From: Bacillaceae bacterium
Lineage (GTDB): Bacteria > Bacillota > Bacilli > Bacillales > Alkalibacillaceae
Assembly: GCA_017656265.1 (NCBI GenBank)
Contig: JACDOD010000001.1
Location: forward strand, 372,001 to 436,000
DNA length: 64,000 bases
Direction of reading: 5' to 3'
Under the pieces are notes generated by a model. That model was given only the letters and a program-made list of their open reading frames with translations, searched no databases and was not told the origin of the DNA. The position numbers and the translations under genes were made by a program. This document shows positions 58,088 to 64,000 of this stretch, piece after piece (position 1 is the first letter of the stretch; each line of letters starts with the position of its first letter).

Positions 58088-58432
58088 TTACAGAATTTCT
58101 TTAATACGTGCTGCTTTACCGCGAAGGTTGCGCAGATAATAAAGCTTCGCACGGCGAACTTTACCACGGCGAGTCACTTCGACCTTATCAATTCGTGGAG
58201 AGTGTACTGGGAACGTACGCTCAACTCCTACGCCGTAAGAAATTTTGCGAACGGTAAAGGTTTCGCTGATTCCGCCACCGCGGCGTTTAATCACAACGCC
58301 TTCGAATACCTGAATACGTTCACGGTTACCTTCCACAACTTTTACGTGAACTTTTACAGTATCACCAGGGCGGAATTCTGGAAGATCATCACGCAGTTGT
58401 TCTTTCGTAATTTCTTCGATTAATTTTTGCAT
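58088..58432 (-). CDS. rplS: 50S ribosomal protein L19
   Basis: L19 sits at the 30S-50S interface and forms an intersubunit bridge. It is 114 residues, with [20 protein letters not shown] and [21 protein letters not shown]. It is transcribed from its own promoter behind trmD, through a leader that resembles the L19 leader of low-GC Gram-positives, and ends at a strong terminator, so it is a monocistronic unit. Confidence 0.98.
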   Translation of the reverse strand: MQKLIEEITKEQLRDDLPEFRPGDTVKVHVKVVEGNRERIQVFEGVVIKRRGGGISETFTVRKISYGVGVERTFPVHSPRIDKVEVTRRGKVRRAKLYYLRNLRGKAARIKEIL

Positions 58433-58520
58433 TGCCGTTCACTCCTTCCAAACCAATGCTCATGCCCAGTGGTGCTGGCAGCGGAACATCGTTTTTTCAC
58501 TTAAGACAACACTTAAGCAC
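58433..58520 (-). promoter_or_regulatory. Likely L19 leader
   Basis: The ~90-nt leader holds ATGTTCCGCTGCCAGC and GGGCATGAGCATTGG just before the rplS ribosome site (GGAAGGAG). I recall this as the core of the Rfam L19 leader, thought to let L19 control its own mRNA. Upstream, TTAAGTG is repeated around TTGTC (58499-58517). Confidence 0.55.
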
Positions 58521-58527
58521 AGAAGAT

Positions 58528-58556
58528 AATATACCATATTGTTGCAATTGTTGCAA
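58528..58556 (-). promoter_or_regulatory. SigA promoter of rplS
   Basis: TTGCAA (58551-58556), a 17-nt spacer and TATATT (58528-58533) on the minus strand lie immediately behind the trmD stop. A second TTGCAA inside the spacer is probably chance. Confidence 0.8.
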
Positions 58557-58560
58557 TACA

Positions 58561-59295
58561 TCATTGTTCTTGCTTCCATTTTTCAAGCCAGCCTATTTCT
58601 TTTTCAGTCAATTCTATTTCATCGAGTAAGTCTGGCCTTCTTTCAAATGTTCTTTTCAGAGACTCTTTCCTTCGCCATTCTTCAATTTTTTGATGATTTC
58701 CGGAAACCAGGACATCTGGCACTTTCAGCCCTCGAAATTCAGCAGGGCGGGTATAGTGGGGGTGTTCCAGCAAACCGGTAGAAAACGAATCTGACCTGGC
58801 TGATTCCTGATTTCCTAGCACTCCGGGCAAGAGCCTGACAACACTGTCCACCACAACCATAGCCCCCAGTTCACCGCCGGTTAACACATAATCCCCTATG
58901 GAGATTTCATCGGTTACAAGATGTGTGCGGATTCGTTCATCATACCCCTCATAATGTCCGCATATAAAAACAAGGTGTTCTTCTTTTGCCAATTCTTCTG
59001 CCTTTTTCTGGGTATAGGTTTCTCCCTGAGGACACATCAAAATAATACGCGGATTCGTCTTATGCTTTTTTTTGAGATGGTCTACAGCATCAAAAATCGG
59101 CTGGGGAGTAAGAATCATACCCGCGCCGCCACCATATGGATAGTCGTCCACTTTATTATGTTTGTTCTCTGTAAACTCCCGAAAATTCACCGTGTTATAT
59201 TGAAACGCTCCAATCTCCTGAGCACGTTTTAAAATGGAAGATTGGAATACCCCATTAAACATTTCGGGAAACAATGTCAGGATATCAATTTGCAT
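58561..59295 (-). CDS. trmD: tRNA (guanine37-N1)-methyltransferase TrmD
   Basis: TrmD makes m1G37 and prevents +1 frameshifts. The 244-residue SPOUT enzyme has [23 protein letters not shown] and the knot [18 protein letters not shown]. The ATG lies one base after the rimM stop (TAAAATG) with only a weak GGA site, so it relies on coupling. A 262-residue in-frame extension into rimM is not supported. Confidence 0.97.
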   Translation of the reverse strand: MQIDILTLFPEMFNGVFQSSILKRAQEIGAFQYNTVNFREFTENKHNKVDDYPYGGGAGMILTPQPIFDAVDHLKKKHKTNPRIILMCPQGETYTQKKAEELAKEEHLVFICGHYEGYDERIRTHLVTDEISIGDYVLTGGELGAMVVVDSVVRLLPGVLGNQESARSDSFSTGLLEHPHYTRPAEFRGLKVPDVLVSGNHQKIEEWRRKESLKRTFERRPDLLDEIELTEKEIGWLEKWKQEQ

Positions 59296-59296
59296 T

Positions 59297-59815
59297 TTAA
59301 TCCAACAGCCCTTCCATTGGTTCAATCTCGACTTTTCCTTCTTTGACATCGACTTCTTTCACCACATCATCAATATAAGGGATTAAGACATCCTTTTTCC
59401 CTTTCCGCTGCACGACCCAAACATCATTGGCTCCTGGAGATAATATTTCTTTAATTCGTCCAACTTCGTCACCTGACAATGTGAAGACAGTTAACCCGAT
59501 GATTTCATGGTAGTAAAATTCTCCTTCTTCTAACGGTGTCAACTGATCTTCGGTTATTTTCAGCATTCCGCCTTTATAGCGCTCCACATCATTAATCGAA
59601 GGATGTCCTTCAAAGTGAAGAAGATGGAAATTTTTATGTTTTCGATAACCGTCGATGGTGAGGGGGATAACTTCCCGATTGTCCTGAGAAACCCAGTACA
59701 CCTGGCTGCCTGGCTCAAAGCGTTCTTCAAAATCCGTGATTTTAATCACTTTTACTTCACCTTTAATTCCATGGGTATTGACAATTTTCCCAACATTGAA
59801 CATCTTTTGCTCCAT
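59297..59815 (-). CDS. rimM: 16S rRNA processing protein RimM
   Basis: RimM binds S19 and assists 30S head maturation. The 172-residue protein has the N-terminal RimM domain ([20 protein letters not shown]) and a C-terminal PRC barrel ([22 protein letters not shown], then [20 protein letters not shown]). It lies between ylqD and trmD as in B. subtilis. Confidence 0.97.
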   Translation of the reverse strand: MEQKMFNVGKIVNTHGIKGEVKVIKITDFEERFEPGSQVYWVSQDNREVIPLTIDGYRKHKNFHLLHFEGHPSINDVERYKGGMLKITEDQLTPLEEGEFYYHEIIGLTVFTLSGDEVGRIKEILSPGANDVWVVQRKGKKDVLIPYIDDVVKEVDVKEGKVEIEPMEGLLD

Positions 59816-59829
59816 ATCTCTATCACCTG

Positions 59830-60216
59830 CTACTCAATTCGAATGACAACACCATCTTTAATAATTATAGAACGGTCCCCCATCAGTTCCTTCCAGTTGT
59901 CACCTTCCTGCACATCAATAATTTCTTCCACTTCGTCTTCCGTAATCTCACTGCCGGGAGGCAAAATATCGAGCTGCTCGATTTTATATTCGAGCCACTT
60001 CATTCGATTTTCCCGCCGCTCAATTTCCCGTTGAAACCGCTTATGAACCTCTTGCTGAGAAATCCCTTTTTTATTTTGCAGTTTCCGTTTTTCAAACTCA
60101 AGCTGACGGCACTCATTTTTAAGCTGTGCATGCTGTCTGGTAAATTTCTCACGCATGGCATTCTTGCTTTGTTCCGTCAATACCTGTTTCACAGCCGTTT
60201 TTCTGATAATTTTCAT
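59830..60216 (-). CDS. ylqD: YlqD family protein
   Basis: A 128-residue protein conserved at this locus in Bacillus, without a firm function. It has a basic coiled coil (~15-80, rich in Arg, Gln and Lys) and a compact C-terminal part ([21 protein letters not shown]). It is linked to rimM and trmD (14-nt gap), which suggests a ribosome-related job, but that is inference. A leader with a terminator-like hairpin precedes it. Confidence 0.85.
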   Translation of the reverse strand: MKIIRKTAVKQVLTEQSKNAMREKFTRQHAQLKNECRQLEFEKRKLQNKKGISQQEVHKRFQREIERRENRMKWLEYKIEQLDILPPGSEITEDEVEEIIDVQEGDNWKELMGDRSIIIKDGVVIRIE

Positions 60217-60248
60217 AACAGGGCATCCCTCACTTGCCTGTTCAGGCT

Positions 60249-60274
60249 AAAAAAATGGTCAGGCATCCTGATCC
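60249..60274 (-). terminator. Attenuator-like hairpin before ylqD
   Basis: GGATCAGG-ATG-CCTGACC (60257-60274) folds with a bulged A and is followed by ATTTTTTT on the minus strand, 33 nt before the ylqD start. A downstream GCCTG-AA-CAGGC can form a competing hairpin. It lies after the khpA terminator, so it would act on a transcript started in the 60275-60325 gap. Confidence 0.5.
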
Positions 60275-60325
60275 AAAATACTTTTCGTTACCATTATGTT
60301 ATCATAACAAACCTGTTCGCAGGGC

Positions 60326-60362
60326 AAAAAAAGGGAAAGGTTTATCCCCTCTCCCTTTTTTT
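60326..60362 (-). terminator. Intrinsic terminator at the end of khpA
   Basis: Arms AAAAAAAGGGAAAGG (60326-60340) and the CCTCTCCC-T7 stretch (to 60362) form a stem with A-rich and U-rich flanks on both sides. It can terminate in either direction and overlaps the khpA stop codon. Confidence 0.85.
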
Positions 60363-60588
60363 ACATAATATCTAAGTAGATTTTTTTCTTGACATCAGAA
60401 CCAGCAGCATACACTACGGTTCTGATAGCCTTAGCGATTCGGCCGTTTTTGCCGATTACTTTCCCCACATCATCTTCATGTACCGTCAGATGATAGCGGA
60501 TTTTATAATCATTTTCTTCCTCTGTGACCTGAATATGTTCAGGATGATCAACCAGCGGGCGAACGATGGATTCAATGAGTTCCTTCAT
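60361..60588 (-). CDS. khpA: KH-domain RNA-binding protein KhpA (YlqC)
   Basis: A 75-residue single KH domain with the GKNG loop (46-49) in VGKVIGKNGRIAKAIR. KhpA forms a dimer with KhpB (Jag) and binds RNA; in streptococci it affects cell division. It starts 14 nt after rpsP and ends at a strong terminator. Confidence 0.95.
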   Translation of the reverse strand: MKELIESIVRPLVDHPEHIQVTEEENDYKIRYHLTVHEDDVGKVIGKNGRIAKAIRTVVYAAGSDVKKKIYLDIM

Positions 60589-60602
60589 CCTATCACACTA
60601 CT

Positions 60603-60875
60603 TTACTTTTGGTTTTTCATTTCGTGGAATTTTTCCATGATGCCCTGCTTTGAAAACAGATTACGTACTGTGTCACTAGGTTTAGCACCTTTAGCCATCC
60701 AGTCGAGTGCTTTTTCCTCGTCTAATTTTACTTCTGCAGGTTCTACAACTGGATTGTATGTGCCAATCTGGTCAATAAAACGTCCATCACGAGGAGAACG
60801 TGAATCAGCAACTACCACACGGTAAAACGGTTTTCTTTTAGAACCCATACGTCTCAGGCGAATTTTAACTGCCAT
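60603..60875 (-). CDS. rpsP: 30S ribosomal protein S16
   Basis: S16 is a primary assembly protein of the 30S body. It is 90 residues, with the N-terminal [20 protein letters not shown] and [10 protein letters not shown] blocks. The ATG at 60875 has GGAGG at 9 nt. It has its own promoter with a palindrome in the spacer and forms a short operon with khpA. Confidence 0.98.
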   Translation of the reverse strand: MAVKIRLRRMGSKRKPFYRVVVADSRSPRDGRFIDQIGTYNPVVEPAEVKLDEEKALDWMAKGAKPSDTVRNLFSKQGIMEKFHEMKNQK

Positions 60876-60913
60876 ATATAACACCTCCAAAATAATGATT
60901 TACACAAGATAAG

Positions 60914-60942
60914 ATTTTAGCAGACATTGCGATGTCTGTAAA
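60914..60942 (-). promoter_or_regulatory. rpsP promoter with a palindrome in the spacer
   Basis: TTTACA (60937-60942), 17 nt, then TAAAAT (60914-60919) on the minus strand. The spacer is almost wholly a perfect inverted repeat, CAGACAT-N4-ATGTCTG (60921-60938), reaching two bases into the -35. It may be an operator, or the end hairpin of the ffh transcript; the run after it (TAAAATCTT) is poor as a terminator. Confidence 0.65.
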
Positions 60943-60953
60943 GGTTTTTTCCA

Positions 60954-62294
60954 TTACATAAATGGAAACTTGAATCCTTTGCCTTTCCCTTTTTTCATAT
61001 TGGTCATCTGTTTCATCATTTTTTTCATATCATTAAACTGTTTTAACAGGCGATTAACCTGTGAAACAGATGTTCCTGATCCTTTAGCAATCCGTTTTTT
61101 ACGGCTGGCATTAATCATGTCCGGATTCAGGCGTTCTTCTCTGGTCATAGACTGAATGATAGCTTCTACATGCTTAATTTGTTTCTCATCAACCTGAACA
61201 TTTTTTAACCCTTTAATTTTGTTAGCGCCAGGCAGCATACCAAGCAATTCATCGAGCGGTCCCATGTTTCGGACCTGTTCCATTTGTTCTAAAAAGTCCT
61301 CAAAGGTAAAGGACATCGAGCGCATTTTTTCTTCCAGTTCCTTTGCTTTTTTCTCATCAACCTGTTCCTGCGCTTTTTCAATTAAGGTCAGGACATCCCC
61401 CATTCCAAGAATACGGGAAGCCATTCTTTCCGGATGGAAGGGTTCGAGCTGATCGAGCTTTTCCCCCATACCGGCAAATTTAATCGGCTTACCAGTTACT
61501 GCTTTGATGGATAGGGCAGCACCTCCCCGGGTGTCGCCATCCAGTTTGGTTAAGATGACACCTGTTACATCAAGCTGTTCATCAAAACTTTCGGCCACAT
61601 TCACTGCATCCTGACCCGTCATAGCATCTACCACAAGAAAAACTTCATCCGGATTCACGCTTTCTTTAATCTGTTTTAATTCATCCATGAGATTTTCATC
61701 TACATGAAGCCGTCCGGCGGTATCGATGATGACGTAATCATAATGCTCTTCTCTGGCATGTTCAATGGCTTGCTTTGCAATATCTACCGGGTTGGCTTCT
61801 GTACCCAGTGAAAATACAGGCATGCTCAGCTGTTTCCCAAGTGTTTGCAGCTGATTAATCGCTGCTGGACGATACACATCGGCAGCAACAAGCAATGGAT
61901 TGCGATTATATTTTTTACGCAAAAGATTCGCAAGTTTACCTGTTGTTGTGGTTTTACCTGCCCCCTGAAGACCTGCCATCATGATGACAGTCGGGGGTTT
62001 TTTGGCCACTGCGATCTTGCTCTGCTCGCCGCCCATCAATGTAGTCAATTCATCCTGAACCACTTTAATAACCTGCTGACCAGGTGTTAAGCTTTCCATG
62101 ACTTCCTGACCAACAGCACGCTCTTTAATTTTTTTAATGAAATCTTTAACGACTTTGAAATTAACGTCTGCCTCCAATAAAGCAAGACGAACTTCCCTGG
62201 TCATTTCTTTTACATCGGCTTCGGTTACTTTTCCTTTGCCCTTAATCTTTTGAATCGTTTTTTGCAGTCGGTCGGCTAAACCTTCAAATGCCAT
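60954..62294 (-). CDS. ffh: Signal recognition particle protein Ffh
   Basis: Ffh binds signal peptides and the SRP RNA and meets FtsY at the membrane. The 446-residue protein has the N domain (~1-90), the G domain with GLQGAGKTTTTGKL (108-121), DTAGRLHVDE and TKLDGDTRGGAAL, and the Met-rich M domain (MRSMSFTFEDFLEQMEQ, then KRIAKGSGTSVSQVNRLLKQF and MKKMMKQMTNMKKGKG). It starts 14 nt after ylxM. Confidence 0.98.
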   Translation of the reverse strand: MAFEGLADRLQKTIQKIKGKGKVTEADVKEMTREVRLALLEADVNFKVVKDFIKKIKERAVGQEVMESLTPGQQVIKVVQDELTTLMGGEQSKIAVAKKPPTVIMMAGLQGAGKTTTTGKLANLLRKKYNRNPLLVAADVYRPAAINQLQTLGKQLSMPVFSLGTEANPVDIAKQAIEHAREEHYDYVIIDTAGRLHVDENLMDELKQIKESVNPDEVFLVVDAMTGQDAVNVAESFDEQLDVTGVILTKLDGDTRGGAALSIKAVTGKPIKFAGMGEKLDQLEPFHPERMASRILGMGDVLTLIEKAQEQVDEKKAKELEEKMRSMSFTFEDFLEQMEQVRNMGPLDELLGMLPGANKIKGLKNVQVDEKQIKHVEAIIQSMTREERLNPDMINASRKKRIAKGSGTSVSQVNRLLKQFNDMKKMMKQMTNMKKGKGKGFKFPFM

Positions 62295-62308
62295 AATAAG
62301 CCGCCCTC

Positions 62309-62641
62309 CTAATCCAGGTTCTCGATTTCCTCAATGATGCTGAGCAAATCGGTATCAGAAACATTCAGAGCTGCCAGACGCTCCTTCAGCATTCGGGTGA
62401 GCTTCTGGCGTTTCTGGAATTTATCATATAGTTTTAATTTCTCCTCGTATTCTTCAAGCATAGCCTCTGTACGTTTAATATTATCATAGACAGCCTGCCT
62501 GCTTACATGAAAAGAATCAGAGATCTCGCCAAGAGAGTAGTCTTCTAAATAATACATTTCCATGTAATTTTTCTGCTTTGGGGTTAACAGTTTCTGATAA
62601 AAATCAAACAAATAATTGACCCTTGTGGTTTTTTCCAGCAA
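62309..62641 (-). CDS. ylxM: SRP-associated helix-turn-helix protein YlxM
   Basis: A 109-residue protein always found before ffh in Firmicutes; it binds SRP components in streptococci. It resembles sigma region 4: [26 protein letters not shown] and [17 protein letters not shown], then a coiled-coil end. The start is TTG at 62641 with AAGGAG at 8 nt; the in-frame GTG three codons earlier overlaps that site. Confidence 0.93.
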   Translation of the reverse strand: MLEKTTRVNYLFDFYQKLLTPKQKNYMEMYYLEDYSLGEISDSFHVSRQAVYDNIKRTEAMLEEYEEKLKLYDKFQKRQKLTRMLKERLAALNVSDTDLLSIIEEIENLD

Positions 62642-62683
62642 AGCAAGCACTCCTTGTTAAGGAATTTACCTTTACAACATTTA

Positions 62684-62712
62684 ATAGTAACGAATGACCC
62701 CACAGGTGTCAA
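62684..62712 (-). promoter_or_regulatory. SigA promoter of ylxM-ffh
   Basis: TTGACA (62707-62712), a 17-nt spacer and TACTAT (62684-62689) on the minus strand, about 40 nt before ylxM. Confidence 0.88.
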
Positions 62713-62769
62713 GTTCAGACATGGAGTCAGGGATGATTTTTATGCAGAAATTTAATGAATGCCGGGTAA

Positions 62770-62805
62770 TAAAAGAAGGTGCAGTGAAGGATAAATGATC
62801 ACTGC
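62770..62805 (-). terminator. Terminator after ftsY
   Basis: Perfect 7-bp arms GCAGTGA (62781-62787) and TCACTGC (62799-62805) overlap the ftsY stop and are followed on the minus strand by ACCTTCTTTTATT. Confidence 0.65.
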
Positions 62806-63812
62806 TTGCCTGATGAGCCGTTTTCATTCGCTTCCAGCAGATCACCAAATAGACCATAAACAAAGGAATGGGCATCGAATGGCTGGAGGTCGGTTACCTT
62901 TTCGCCAAGACCCACATATTTAACCGGGATGTTCAGCTCATTGCGAATGGCGAGAACAATTCCTCCCTTTGCTGTACCATCAAGCTTGGTTAAGACAATA
63001 CCCGAAACACTGGTAGCATCAGAGAATGTCTTGGCCTGACTCATGGCATTCTGGCCTGTTGTAGCATCTAATACGAGCAGCACTTCGTGAGGTGCCCCCG
63101 GAATCTCCCGTTCTATGACACGTTTAACTTTAGCCAGTTCGTTCATTAAATTCACTTTATTTTGCAAACGCCCGGCGGTATCACAGAGCAGCACATCAGC
63201 TCCTCTGGATTTTGCAGCCTGAATCGCATCATACATAACTGCTGCAGGATCACTGCCTTCGCTTTGCTTGATAACATCTGCACCGACACGCTCACCCCAG
63301 ATTTCCAGTTGCTCAATAGCTCCAGCTCTGAACGTATCACCGGCAGCTAACATGACGGATTTACCTTCTTCCTTTAGCTGGTGGGCCAGTTTTCCAATTG
63401 TAGTGGTTTTCCCTACACCATTCACACCTACAAACAAAATTACCGTTAGGCCATCATTATTCATATTCAAACGTTCTACTTCCTCATCATCTTCTCCATA
63501 ATAAATCTCTACCAACTTTTCTGAAATGACCTCTCTCATTTCCGACGTATTTTTAATGTTTCGTCTTTTTACTTCCATCTCCAATTCATCAATGAGTTCC
63601 ATGACCGTTTCAACCCCGACATCAGCTGATATTAAAATTTCTTCCAGCTCTTCAAAAAATTCTTCATCTACTTTACGGTAACGGGCTACCAGGTCATTCA
63701 CTTTTGAAGCAAAGTTATCCCTTGTTTTTGTCAGGCCTTCCTTAAATTTATCCGTCACTTGCTCAGTCTGTTTATTTAATTTTTCCTTTAATTTTTTCAA
63801 GAAACTCATCAT
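62799..63812 (-). CDS. ftsY: Signal recognition particle receptor FtsY
   Basis: The membrane receptor for SRP. The 337-residue protein is the short Gram-positive form, with a brief basic N-terminus in place of the long acidic A domain, the N domain (~15-110), and the G domain with GVNGVGKTTTIGKLA (129-143), DTAGRLQNKVNLM and TKLDGTAKGG. The start lies 12 nt after the smc stop with AAAGGATG upstream; the first of two adjacent ATGs is used here. Confidence 0.97.
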   Translation of the reverse strand: MMSFLKKLKEKLNKQTEQVTDKFKEGLTKTRDNFASKVNDLVARYRKVDEEFFEELEEILISADVGVETVMELIDELEMEVKRRNIKNTSEMREVISEKLVEIYYGEDDEEVERLNMNNDGLTVILFVGVNGVGKTTTIGKLAHQLKEEGKSVMLAAGDTFRAGAIEQLEIWGERVGADVIKQSEGSDPAAVMYDAIQAAKSRGADVLLCDTAGRLQNKVNLMNELAKVKRVIEREIPGAPHEVLLVLDATTGQNAMSQAKTFSDATSVSGIVLTKLDGTAKGGIVLAIRNELNIPVKYVGLGEKVTDLQPFDAHSFVYGLFGDLLEANENGSSGKQ

Positions 63813-63824
63813 CTGTCATCCTTT

Positions 63825-64000
63825 CTATGCTTGCATCATTTTTTCGGTTTCCTCAAGACGCACAGAAACGAGTCTGGACACGCCCGACTCCTGCATGGTT
63901 ACACCATAAAGAACATCGGCCTCTTCCATGGTTCCTTTTCTATGGGTAATCACAATGAACTGAGTTTTTTCACTATATCTTTTCAGATACTGGGCAAAAC
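63825..64000 (-). CDS. smc: Chromosome partition protein SMC, last 57 residues (5' end outside window)
   Basis: The open frame runs to the window edge and ends in the SMC C-terminal head: YSEKTQFIVITHRKGTMEEA, then LYGVTMQESGVSRLVSVRLE. ITHRKGTME holds the switch His of ABC-type ATPases. The order smc-ftsY-ylxM-ffh is that of B. subtilis. Confidence 0.95.
   Translation of the reverse strand, partial: FAQYLKRYSEKTQFIVITHRKGTMEEADVLYGVTMQESGVSRLVSVRLEETEKMMQA

Overview
The window is a core-genome segment of a low-GC Gram-positive bacterium of the family Bacillaceae. The gene order is that of the Bacillus subtilis polC-to-smc stretch, including the ylx and ylq genes. Three features suggest the Virgibacillus/Oceanobacillus/Halobacillus side of the family rather than B. 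subtilis itself: a FapA gene next to sigD, two extra small genes in the che/sigD end of the flagellar operon, and lepB between rplS and rbgA. That placement is inference from content and order. Every gene I can support lies on the minus strand, so transcription runs from high to low coordinates. I see no transposase, phage gene, tRNA, rRNA or CRISPR array.

From high to low coordinates: the 3' end of smc, then ftsY; ylxM-ffh (signal recognition particle); rpsP-khpA; ylqD-rimM-trmD (16S maturation and tRNA m1G37); rplS with its own promoter and a leader resembling the L19 leader; lepB-rbgA; rnhB-ylqG-ylqH; sucC-sucD; dprA; topA; trmFO-xerC-hslV-hslU-codY. Next comes a 36-gene fla/che operon of about 29 kb (flgB to swrB). 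After it lie rpsB, tsf-pyrH-frr, uppS-cdsA-dxr-rseP-proS, and the first 924 residues of polC.

The fla/che operon holds rod and hook genes (flgB, flgC, fliE, flgD, flgE, fliK), the MS and C rings (fliF, fliG, fliM, fliY), the export apparatus (fliH-I-J, fliO-P-Q-R, flhB, flhA), the placement GTPases flhF/flhG, chemotaxis genes (cheY, B, A, W, C, D) and sigD. Its distal end has fapA, a small unknown gene and swrB. Most junctions overlap or are within about 20 nt, so one long transcript is likely. CodY, encoded directly upstream, may act on the operon through a candidate box before flgB.

The most unusual content is intergenic. Two GC-rich arrays with a 119-bp period follow terminator hairpins that share the CCGAACT/AGTTCGG arms. 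They bracket the rnhB-ylqG-ylqH block in the same orientation. ylqG and ylqH encode a FliK-like and an FlhB-C-like protein, a translationally coupled pair outside the flagellar operon with no known role. Other items worth a look are a hairpin between the ribosome binding site and start of flbD, a palindrome inside the rpsP promoter spacer, a 12-codon ORF in the rpsB leader, an attenuator-like hairpin before ylqD, and a 140-bp element with inverted ends between proS and polC.
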